From CAMPKL01 sp963805925 (GTDB lineage Bacteria; Acidobacteriota; Terriglobia; Bryobacterales; UBA6623), in contig CAWDWB010000003.1 of NCBI GenBank assembly GCA_963805925.1, forward strand, positions 992,001 through 1,056,000: a DNA stretch of 64,000 nt, given 5' to 3'. How positions within the stretch are numbered: the first letter of the stretch is position 1; each line of letters begins with the position of its first letter. Shown here piece after piece: positions 37,601 through 43,376 of the stretch. A program made the position numbers and the translations under genes. The notes under the pieces are model-generated. The model was not told where the DNA came from. It ran no database searches and saw nothing but the letters and a program-made list of their open reading frames with translations.

Positions 37601-37666
37601 CTGGTGACTGTCGTGATCACGGTCGACGGTAAGGCGGCGAATGTGGTCCAGGTGAACTTCCAGTAG
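34601..37666 (+). CDS. Secreted FG-GAP/VCBS-repeat protein with C-terminal TIGR03437 domain
   Basis: A 1021-aa secreted protein. After a Sec signal (about residues 18-42) and a short unknown N-domain come about twelve FG-GAP/VCBS repeats (roughly 130-770). Each is marked by a calcium-type D-x-N-x-D-G loop such as DLNGDGVTD, DFNKDGKLD, DFDGDGND and DVNHDGLPD, forming beta-propellers like those of integrin alpha chains. The C-terminal 230 residues are a TIGR03437 domain (VNGAGFQSGEAVAPDS). TTG 34577 is an alternative start. Such proteins are common in Solibacter-type genomes and may bind surfaces or polysaccharides; no catalytic site is visible. Confidence 0.88.
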   Translation: MHTHPAHFVPGYRRSPNFGRRLAPAVLVLLLSLFAAKPAAALDCEKLVYRLTGYISLTRAIGQELKFEDDYALYRFDASGRKIRLITFTEENGPCIDSLLDFVDLTHYGLQEAGRARRPAQSLPAQAAFEEQEFDIGDLNGDGVTDAVGLSNGDFLYVFRGNNTEELASAGNFAVGGTPEKVLLTDLNGDTRQDAVVIRSGSPGGLSVLLGNGDLTFQAAALSPAGNNPAALASGDFNKDGKLDLAVAFRGDFSTAASAGVAVLLGNGDGTFQAATTFAAANGVSSILAADFTGDGNLDLALGNNQTNTVTVFPGDGAGTFGAGVPTSIGSGPEYLAAMDLNQDGKADLVAQLAVLNGLSFLIGNGDGSFQAPTTLAAGAGASSFVALDLLDDGTKTVFFVPGPGTDLTIVGFASDGRVAGQQMFSAPPQLQDITTADFNKDGKLDIAAAGRGNADGDITVLLSRANGGFDQGPGFRLGGALIAAVGGDFDGDGNDDLAVAPGNQPGAVRLLRGDGTGALANPIDKSVAGAPLQMAAADFNGDGRSDLAVSLRANSGPGNVSIFLGGAAGTFAAAGTLTAGNKPLFAAAGDLNGDSLADLAVVDEGLLGSQADPGGVFVFLGKGDGTFQPGVRHDGGLNPSSVAIGDVNHDGLPDLAITTNAPNFEFRAGVLLATGGGAFGAPVLKSVEFGPKHVVVDDFDQDGKNDLLVTHCCGDVSPAVMFGNGDGTFGDEEPFGAPGDATRAVVGRFNDDAFPDIAIGSNANITAGGALAVMVNLLAPDVPQQVTTVNGAGFQSGEAVAPDSIVSAFGAGLATGIQGASTVPLPEALLGTSVSVTDSQGATRPAGLYAVTPGQVNFLLPPGTAAGLATVTVNSGVGPVLQGTVQVAAVGPGIFQASPTDFAVGSALRIQPGDVRTETALVAFENGQFVAKAIDMGDETDEIYLILFGTGIRGRNKQNPVTATVGGEAATVTFADDQLQFVGLDQVVIRVPRSLVGRGLVTVVITVDGKAANVVQVNFQ

Positions 37667-37818
37667 ATATACGGGCCGTTTTGGTCCTCTGGGGAGCGAG
37701 TCGGCCCCTTTCGCAGAGTTCCTACAAGTCCGAATCGCGGCAGTGACTCGCGACCAGTCTGGCCAAGGCGCGCGCGAGTTGCCACGTCGATGCCCAAACC
37801 CCAGAAGCCTTAAACGCA

Positions 37819-37853
37819 GAAGAGGCGAGAGCCCCACCAGCTCTCGCCTCTTC
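37819..37853. terminator. Bidirectional hairpin terminator
   Basis: GAAGAGGCGAGAGC (37819-37832) and GCTCTCGCCTCTTC (37840-37853) pair perfectly over 14 bp with a 7-nt loop. It sits between the convergent FG-GAP and DUF465 genes. No long T-run follows on either strand. The rest of 37667-37897 shows nothing else. Confidence 0.75.
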
Positions 37854-37897
37854 CAAAGAACGAATCCCGTCAAGAGCGGGACGTCTAAAGCCGCAGG

Positions 37898-38122
37898 CTA
37901 GTGCACGACCGCTTCGTGCACGATGTGCTCCATCTGATCTTTCAGGTGGAGTTTCATCTTCTTCAACCTCGCTTCCTCTAACTGCTCTTCCTCCGAGAGA
38001 TAGCGACGACTGCCGAGTTCTTCGATGCGGCGCTCGTAAGTTGTGTGTTCGGCGGCCAATCGCCGGAACTCCTCGCTCGTCGCCATCAGTCGTTCCTGTG
38101 ACTCTTCAGAGATATTCTCCAT
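37898..38122 (-). CDS. DUF465 (YdcH-like) small protein
   Basis: A 74-aa helical, highly charged protein. The sequence runs MENISEESQERLMATSEEFRR, then a helix, an LSEEEQLEEARLKKMKLHLKDQM stretch and a short C-terminal tail, matching the YdcH/DUF465 family of small coiled-coil proteins of unknown role. AGGAGG at 38137-38132, 9 bp before ATG 38122, fixes the start; the frame extends upstream but without family resemblance. Monocistronic. Confidence 0.88.
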   Translation of the reverse strand: MENISEESQERLMATSEEFRRLAAEHTTYERRIEELGSRRYLSEEEQLEEARLKKMKLHLKDQMEHIVHEAVVH

Positions 38123-38281
38123 CGCAAAACGCCTCCTGGAAGATGTTGGGGGTAAAACCACGCCCGGGTGGTGTGGCTTGTCGGACAAATGCCCTGCCGG
38201 TCAGGCCTTTCAACTGCGTTGCTGTGTCCTTACGAATCACCGGCGTGGACTTACCGTACTACAGATACAGACGGATTTCAA

Positions 38282-38740
38282 TTAGGCTTCGTTTGCATCA
38301 AGAATATTTTTGTTCGCTCTCTTCATGACGACTGCATCCTCCACCGGACGGTGGTAGTAACCTCGCCGCAACCCTTGCTCGGAGAATCCCCAGCAGGCAT
38401 AAAGAGCCCTCGCGGCTTGGTTCGACTCGCGCACTTCCAGGAAGACGTCACCGTCGGCTAAACGAAACAACTCCTCGATCAAACGGCTCGCAACGCCCTG
38501 CCTGCGTACCGCGGGATCGACGGCAAGGTTCAAAATTTCCCACTCGATCGAAGCGATCTCGCGGAAGAGCAAGAAGCCGACGAGGCGATCGCTCTGGTGA
38601 GCCGCCAAACATCCCGCCAACCCTTCGAGCAAAGCGCCGACGGACCACTCGGCCGCCTGCGGCGTCGATGCTCGTTGGATCCGCAACAGTTCTTGGAGGT
38701 CTTCCTCTGTTGCCTTACGAACGGTAATCGTGGCCGCCAC
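38282..38740 (-). CDS. GNAT acetyltransferase, RimI-like
   Basis: A 152-aa N-acetyltransferase using acetyl-CoA. The core motif A reads LNLAVDPAVRRQGVASRLIEEL (about residues 68-89), with the R-x-x-G-x-A pyrophosphate loop, and the C-terminal ARALYACWGFSEQGLRRGYY is typical of RimI, which acetylates the N-terminus of ribosomal protein S18. Family similarity cannot separate RimI from other small-molecule GNATs. GTG 38740 is chosen because VRKATEEDL follows the family N-terminus and the upstream frame (to 38806) overlaps the promoter of the divergent folD gene. Confidence 0.85.
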   Translation of the reverse strand: MAATITVRKATEEDLQELLRIQRASTPQAAEWSVGALLEGLAGCLAAHQSDRLVGFLLFREIASIEWEILNLAVDPAVRRQGVASRLIEELFRLADGDVFLEVRESNQAARALYACWGFSEQGLRRGYYHRPVEDAVVMKRANKNILDANEA

Positions 38741-38764
38741 GATTGGAGTGTACCGCCTGATTGC

Positions 38765-38770
38765 TATGAT
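38765..38770 (+). promoter_or_regulatory. -10 hexamer of folD
   Basis: TATGAT with TTGGAG at 38743-38748 (16-bp spacing) forms a promoter. Its ATG-looking bases are thus more likely part of the -10 than a start codon. The predicted start of transcription falls 1-4 bp before GTG 38781. Confidence 0.55.
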
Positions 38771-38780
38771 CGGAATTCCC

Positions 38781-39689
38781 GTGTCAGGACGCATACTCAA
38801 CGGCAATCAAATTCGCGACCAGATTCTCGCCGAGGTCGAGCAAGAGATCTCGGGGCTCGGCAATCCGCCCGGTTTGGCCGCCGTTTTGGTCGGCGACGAC
38901 CCTGCATCGCAGATCTATGTCCGCAACAAGATGAAGGCCTGCGAGGCGGTCGGCATGCGCAGCAAGACGTTGCGCCCGTCTCCCAACATCAGCACTGAAG
39001 AAATGCTCGCGATCGTCCGCGACCTGAACAACGACGACAGCGTCGACGGCATCCTCGTGCAGTTGCCTTTGCCGCCGCAGGTCGATGCGCAGCAAGTCTT
39101 GCTGGCGGTCGATCCAGCGAAAGACGTCGACGGCTTCCATCCGGTAAACATGGGCGCGCTGGCGACCGGCGCGCCGCAACTGATCCCTTGCACGCCTGCC
39201 GGGCTGATTGAGATTCTCAAGCGCAGCGATATTCCGATCGCCGGCAAGCACGCCGTGGTCATCGGGCGCAGCAACATCGTCGGCAAACCGGCGGCCCTAC
39301 TGCTGTTGATGGAGAACGCAACGGTCACGATCTGTCACTCGCGTACCGCCGATTTGCCCGCAATGTGTCGCCAAGCGGACATCCTGGTCGCGGCAATCGG
39401 CCGCGGCGCGATGGTCACCCGCGACTACATCAAGCCGGGCGCGGTGGTGCTCGACGTCGGCATGAATCGTCTCACGGACGTAGCCGATGTCGAGCGAGCC
39501 TTTTCAGCGCATCCGGCGAAGATCGCCCGCTTCCATGAAAAGGGCACGGCATTGGTCGGCGACGTTCATCCCGGCGACATGGAGGAGTTGTCGTCGGCCT
39601 ATACGCCCGTGCCCGGCGGCGTCGGACCATTGACCATCGCCATGTTGATGAAGAACACCGTGCGGGCTGCTAAACTGCGGCGCGGCTGA
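38781..39689 (+). CDS. folD: Bifunctional methylene-THF dehydrogenase/cyclohydrolase
   Basis: Cytosolic enzyme that interconverts 5,10-methylene- and 10-formyl-tetrahydrofolate, feeding one-carbon units to purine and fMet synthesis. The 302-aa product has the substrate motif YVRNKMKAC (Tyr46, Lys50), the PxxCTPxG loop (LIPCTPAGL), the Rossmann GRSNIVGKP segment and the C-terminal PGGVGPLTIAM. GTG 38781 gives MSGRILNGNQIRDQ, which matches the family start; ATG 38766 would overlap a -10 hexamer. The TGA overlaps the coaE start by one base, so folD-coaE-HtrA form one operon. Confidence 0.93.
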   Translation: MSGRILNGNQIRDQILAEVEQEISGLGNPPGLAAVLVGDDPASQIYVRNKMKACEAVGMRSKTLRPSPNISTEEMLAIVRDLNNDDSVDGILVQLPLPPQVDAQQVLLAVDPAKDVDGFHPVNMGALATGAPQLIPCTPAGLIEILKRSDIPIAGKHAVVIGRSNIVGKPAALLLLMENATVTICHSRTADLPAMCRQADILVAAIGRGAMVTRDYIKPGAVVLDVGMNRLTDVADVERAFSAHPAKIARFHEKGTALVGDVHPGDMEELSSAYTPVPGGVGPLTIAMLMKNTVRAAKLRRG

Positions 39690-40294
39690 TGCTCAAAGTC
39701 GGACTCACGGGCGGACTCGCCAGCGGAAAGACGTACATCGCCTCCTGCTTTGAAGGCTTCGGCGCACATGTCGCCTATGCCGATCAGTTCGGGCACGAAA
39801 CGTTACGTCCAACGGGCGAAGCTTATGCCGAAGTCATCCGCGAGTTCGGCATGGAGATTCTTGACCGAGACGGCTTCATCGACCGGGCGGCGCTTGGGGC
39901 GATCGTCTTCGCCGACCAAGAACAACTGAAGAAGCTGAACGCGATTGTTCATCCGTACGTCTTCCAAAGAGAAGAGGCCTTTTTCGAGCAAGTCGCCGAA
40001 GAGGACCCTCGCGGCGTGGCGGTCATTGAGGCCGCGATCATGATTGAGATCGGCAGTTACAAGCGCTACGACCGTATCGTGCTGGCCGACTGTCCGCTGG
40101 AGACGCAGATTGAGCGCTTCATGGAGCGCAACAAGGCCAGCCGCGAGCAGGCCTTGGAGCGCATTGAGCGGCAAATGCCCCTCGAAGAGAAGCGCCAATA
40201 TGCCGATTACGTCATCGACACCTCCGGCGCAATGCCCAAGACCAAGGAACTCGCGCGTGCGGTATACGTAAAATTAAAGGAAGAGGCGCAATGA
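39689..40294 (+). CDS. coaE: Dephospho-CoA kinase
   Basis: Last step of coenzyme A synthesis: ATP-dependent 3'-phosphorylation of dephospho-CoA. The 201-aa product begins MLKVGLTGGLASGKTY, with the P-loop GGLASGKT (8-15), and contains the family Asp of ADQFGHETLRP, an LNAIVHPYVF helix, and the VLADCPLETQIERFMERN lid region. Length is typical. It overlaps folD by 1 bp and the downstream HtrA-like protease gene by 4 bp (ATGA), so the three are translated from one mRNA. Confidence 0.95.
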   Translation: MLKVGLTGGLASGKTYIASCFEGFGAHVAYADQFGHETLRPTGEAYAEVIREFGMEILDRDGFIDRAALGAIVFADQEQLKKLNAIVHPYVFQREEAFFEQVAEEDPRGVAVIEAAIMIEIGSYKRYDRIVLADCPLETQIERFMERNKASREQALERIERQMPLEEKRQYADYVIDTSGAMPKTKELARAVYVKLKEEAQ

Positions 40295-41430
40295 AGAGTT
40301 CCCTCATACGACCGGTCCTGTTGGCGGCAATGTTCATCGGAGCGTTTGTGCTGGGCACGACTTCGACGGACTGGTTCCGCGAAAACATCAGCACCGACCC
40401 GTTTTGGACCGAGGCGGCGGCGACGAAGCTCAACCAAGACGAACTCTCGAATATCGACATCTACGAGCGCGCTTCCCCGGCTACGGTCAACATCACCAGC
40501 ACCGTGCTGCAGCGGAACTGGTTTTTCGAGGTCTACCCGACGAGCGAGACGGGATCGGGATTCTTAGTCGACGGCGAAGGGCGCATCTTGACGAACTCGC
40601 ATGTCATTAGCGGCAACGCGAAGGTTGAAGTGACGCTGCCGGCCGACGGCGAGAACATTCGCTATGAAGCCAAGGTGCTGGCGGTTGACGAATTGAACGA
40701 TTTGGCGCTAATTCAGATCGCCGCCGATCGCAAATTGCCGTTCTTGCCTCTGGGTTCTTCCGATGACTTGAAAGTGGGTCAAAAGGTCCTCGCTATCGGC
40801 AATCCGTTTGGACTGGAGGGTACGTTGACGACGGGCATTATCAGCTCGGTCGGCCGTTCAATTCGGACCAATGGAGATAACGTTCTTGAAGACATGATTC
40901 AAACCGACGCAGCGATCAACCCGGGAAACTCGGGCGGACCGTTGCTTGACAGCGAAGGCAGCGTGATCGGCATCAACACGGCGATTTACGGTAACGGCAA
41001 TGTCGGCATCGGGTTTGCCATGCCGATCAGCCGGGCTCAGCCGCTGCTGGAGTATGTGATGAGCGGCGGGGACAAGAAGAAGCCCGAGCAACCGGGATTC
41101 GAGTCGTTCTTCGTCTCAGGAAGCTTGGCTGAAGCGTTGAAACTGCCGCCGGCCGGATACCTGGTGACGAAAGTGCTGCCCGGTTCCGCGGCGGCGGAAG
41201 CCGGCTTGAAAGGCGCTGAGCGAGAGGTCATCTTGGGTAACTACCGCATCCCGTGGGGCGGCGATTTTATCGTGGCTGTCGACGGACGGCGCGTCAGCTC
41301 AAAGCGTTTTCTGCAGCAGGCGTACGGTCTGAAGCGCGGCGGCGACGAAATGAAGCTCACGATCATGCGCGGCACCGAAGAGCGCGAGATTGTCATCAAG
41401 TTGCGCGCGCAAAACCTCAAACTGCTGTGA
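40291..41430 (+). CDS. HtrA/DegP-like serine protease with one PDZ domain
   Basis: Membrane-anchored periplasmic protease of 379 aa. An N-terminal hydrophobic segment (about 7-24) anchors a trypsin-like domain with catalytic His104 (TNSHVIS), Asp137 (LNDLALI) and Ser214 (GNSGGP), followed by one PDZ domain (about 265-370). The single PDZ and short form match DegS/HtrA-type sensors rather than DegP. AGGAAGAGG precedes the ATG inside coaE. It sits in an operon with folD and coaE and is followed, with a 4-bp overlap, by a tiny cysteine protein. Confidence 0.93.
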   Translation: MKSSLIRPVLLAAMFIGAFVLGTTSTDWFRENISTDPFWTEAAATKLNQDELSNIDIYERASPATVNITSTVLQRNWFFEVYPTSETGSGFLVDGEGRILTNSHVISGNAKVEVTLPADGENIRYEAKVLAVDELNDLALIQIAADRKLPFLPLGSSDDLKVGQKVLAIGNPFGLEGTLTTGIISSVGRSIRTNGDNVLEDMIQTDAAINPGNSGGPLLDSEGSVIGINTAIYGNGNVGIGFAMPISRAQPLLEYVMSGGDKKKPEQPGFESFFVSGSLAEALKLPPAGYLVTKVLPGSAAAEAGLKGAEREVILGNYRIPWGGDFIVAVDGRRVSSKRFLQQAYGLKRGGDEMKLTIMRGTEEREIVIKLRAQNLKLL

Positions 41431-41606
41431 GCGTCGGGCTCTGCCTCACTTGCCGGCATACGCGGCGCACGGTGAGCGACCGGGGATCGGTGTTCTATCG
41501 TTGCGAGTTGGCGAAGACGAATCCGGACTATCCGAAGTACCCGGCGCTGCCGGTGTTGTCCTGCGCGGGCCGCGAGGCGGTCGAAGATGGCCGCTCCAAG
41601 GCCTGA
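41427..41606 (+). CDS. 59-aa cysteine-containing protein coupled to the HtrA gene
   Basis: Small soluble protein starting at GTG 41427, whose bases overlap the HtrA stop (GTGA), so it is translationally coupled. It reads CLTCRHTRRTVSDRGSVFYRCELAKT with two Cys pairs in the N-terminal half (Cys6, Cys9, Cys24) and a late cysteine (LSCAGREAV), giving four cysteines that could bind zinc. Ends in a basic tail. I recall very similar short proteins elsewhere, but they have no assigned function. No signal peptide is present. Confidence 0.7.
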   Translation: MSVGLCLTCRHTRRTVSDRGSVFYRCELAKTNPDYPKYPALPVLSCAGREAVEDGRSKA

Positions 41607-41608
41607 AT

Positions 41609-41712
41609 TGTCCGCCCATGTCCGCTAATGTCCGGCCGGAGATTAACGTAAGTTATTAATAATAAACTGGTTAGATCCTCAAAGCAGCTGCGGATCACGG
41701 GAAAAGCGGACA
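41609..41712. repeat. Phased TGTCCG array with an inverted partner
   Basis: TGTCCG occurs at 41609, 41619 and 41629, exactly one helical turn (10 bp) apart, and its inverted form CGGACA at 41707-41712. An AT-rich stretch rich in TTAAT-type sequence (about 41642-41672) lies between them. The arrangement looks like a protein-binding array. It lies between the HtrA operon and the terminator at 41730. Confidence 0.5.
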
Positions 41713-41729
41713 TTTGCACAGTTTCAACA

Positions 41730-41760
41730 GAAAGGCCCGCTCTCTAGGAGCGGGCCTTTC
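41730..41760 (+). terminator. Rho-independent terminator after the folD-coaE-HtrA operon
   Basis: GAAAGGCCCGCTC (41730-41742) pairs perfectly over 13 bp with GAGCGGGCCTTTC (41748-41760), with a 5-nt loop, and the descending arm ends in TTTC followed by GATTTC. Confidence 0.85.
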
Positions 41761-41800
41761 GATTTCAGGTTAGCAGCCGGAGCAAGCGCAGACGCGCTGA

Positions 41801-41820
41801 GCGTAGGCTTACGCCTACGC
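41801..41820. repeat. Short perfect hairpin upstream of the lipocalin gene
   Basis: GCGTAGGC and GCCTACGC pair perfectly around TTAC, 53 bp before the lipocalin ATG. It could be an operator or leader hairpin; nothing else identifies it. Confidence 0.5.
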
Positions 41821-41873
41821 CTCGGGTGGAGTTGGAAACTGTACAAGGGCGGAAGTTTCGGGATGATGAAGCG

Positions 41874-42407
41874 ATGCGGTTGAACATCATGTTTCTGTTT
41901 TTAGCGGTTGTGCTTGCAGCAAAGGGCGCCGAGGAGTTGAAGACGGTCGCATCGGTCGACCTGGGCCGCTATATGGGGCGCTGGTACGAGATCGCTCGAC
42001 TGCCGAATCGTTTCCAGAAGGATTGCGCGGGGGAGGTGACGGCGACTTATGCGAAGCAACCGGACGGCAAGTTGAGCGTGGTGAACGCTTGCCGCAAAGC
42101 CGACGGCAGCATGATGTCGGCGACGGGCGTGGCGCGGAGGGTGGGCGATGCCAAGCTCAAGGTGCGCTTCGCTCCGGCCTGGTTGTCGTGGTTGCCGATG
42201 GTGTGGGGTGACTACTGGGTGATCGACTTGGCGGATGACTATTCTTGGGCGGTTGTCGGGGAGCCGAAGCGCGAGTATTTCTGGATTCTGTCGCGGGCGC
42301 CGGAGTTGGAAGAAGGAGTCTTCCAGGGGATTGTGGCGCGGGCGGAAAGGCAAGGGTACGACTTGGCGGCGATGACGCGGACGAAACAGGTGCGAGCAGC
42401 TGAGTAG
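41874..42407 (+). CDS. Bacterial lipocalin (Blc-like)
   Basis: A 177-aa beta-barrel lipocalin that binds fatty acids or lysophospholipids. The lipocalin signature GRWYEIARLPNRF is at 35-47, and conserved strand segments TATYAKQPDGKLSVVNACR and GDYWVIDLADDYSWAVVGEP follow, with a C-terminal RAPELEEGVFQ turn. The N-terminus (MRLNIMFLFLAVVLAAKG) is a signal peptide without a Cys lipobox, so unlike E. coli Blc it is probably a soluble periplasmic protein. ATG 41874 is chosen over 41826 because it begins the signal. Monocistronic. Confidence 0.93.
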   Translation: MRLNIMFLFLAVVLAAKGAEELKTVASVDLGRYMGRWYEIARLPNRFQKDCAGEVTATYAKQPDGKLSVVNACRKADGSMMSATGVARRVGDAKLKVRFAPAWLSWLPMVWGDYWVIDLADDYSWAVVGEPKREYFWILSRAPELEEGVFQGIVARAERQGYDLAAMTRTKQVRAAE

Positions 42408-42601
42408 GAACGCGGTAGTTTTTTGACACGTCCGACGGGAACGGGGATCGGAGGAAGAGGGGCCGCGGACGGTTTTGGATACGCAGGGTTCCGCTTCGCT
42501 CACCTGCAGCTAGTGATTACGTCGCCCCGCTGGGGGTTTCGGGGCACGGAACCAGGGATCTTCCCGTGTAACGTGAGCTCCGCTCTATCGCTCTATTGAG
42601 C

Positions 42602-42820
42602 ATGAGGATAGAGAAACTACATCGGCTCTATGTTCAGGAGTTAAAATCGCTCTACGGCTGGAAGATGCCGTCCCCCACACCCGCTGCGTCGCGACCTAAG
42701 GGGTCGTTCGACGCGTACTTCATCGAAACAGAACAACAGGCCCGGCAACTCGATCGGATTTTCGAGTGGCTGGGGCAGCCGCCCGTATTGCCTCACCTCA
42801 GAAGACCGGAGGAGAGATGA
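42602..42820 (+). pseudogene. Truncated ferritin-like YciE (DUF892) gene
   Basis: The 72-aa product opens MRIEKLHRLYVQELKSLYG, the standard N-terminus of the YciE/DUF892 ferritin-like family. It continues with ETEQQARQLDRIFEWLGQPP, which corresponds to a segment some 20-25 residues further on in intact proteins. The helix between them (with the iron-site residues) is missing and replaced by a Pro/Ser-rich linker, and the protein ends after LPHLRRPEER. It is thus a shortened remnant of a protein of about 160-170 aa. Its TGA overlaps the ATG of the following gene, so it may persist as a translated leader. Confidence 0.65.
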
Positions 42821-43140
42821 TTGTTACCGCATCCTATACGGCGGCGATTGAGGCGTGCCATGCGTGTGCCGACAGTTGCACGGACTGTCAGACGCAGATG
42901 GCGGGCCAGAAAAGCCACAACGATTGTCCGCGTTGCTGTTATGAGTGCGCGGAACTCTGCAAGGTCACCGTTACGCTGATGGCGGCGCATAGCCGGTTTG
43001 CGAGCCGTGTCGCCGGAATCTGCGCGGAGGCCTGCGATTGGTGCGCGCAGCAGTGCAGCGAACATGAGCACGAGCATTGCAAGCGTTGCGCGGAGGCCTG
43101 CAGGGAGTGCGCCGCGCAGTGCCGGTTGGCGGCGGCCTAG
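42817..43140 (+). CDS. Cys-rich four-helix copper-storage-like protein (Csp/DUF326)
   Basis: Cytosolic protein of 107 aa with 18 cysteines, mostly in C-x2/3-C helical spacing (CHACADSCTDC, CPRCCYECAELC, CAEACDWCAQQC, CKRCAEACRECAAQC), plus a HEHEH run. This matches four-helix-bundle Csp/DUF326 proteins, which in methanotrophs store many Cu(I) ions on core cysteines. The lack of a signal peptide fits the cytosolic Csp3 subgroup. GGAGGAGAG precedes ATG 42817, whose ATGA overlaps the end of the truncated YciE-like gene. Copper storage is inferred from family. Confidence 0.9.
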   Translation: MIVTASYTAAIEACHACADSCTDCQTQMAGQKSHNDCPRCCYECAELCKVTVTLMAAHSRFASRVAGICAEACDWCAQQCSEHEHEHCKRCAEACRECAAQCRLAAA

Positions 43141-43376
43141 GCAGCCGTTCGGTCGCTTGAGGGAGTCCTGGCGGGCGCCGGGGTTTTGGAGGAATCGCTG
43201 CAACCGGGGCTGACCTTGCGTCGCCTGGACTGGGCTTACAGCGTGCGTTTTGCGTTGACGGCTGCTGTGTGGATACCGCCAACATCCTTTTTGCGGCTCA
43301 CATTTGACCCCTCTGTGGCCTTCGGGGCTCGGATTGGTACGATCGCGAGGCGTTCAACGGGACGCTCGCGCCCGCT

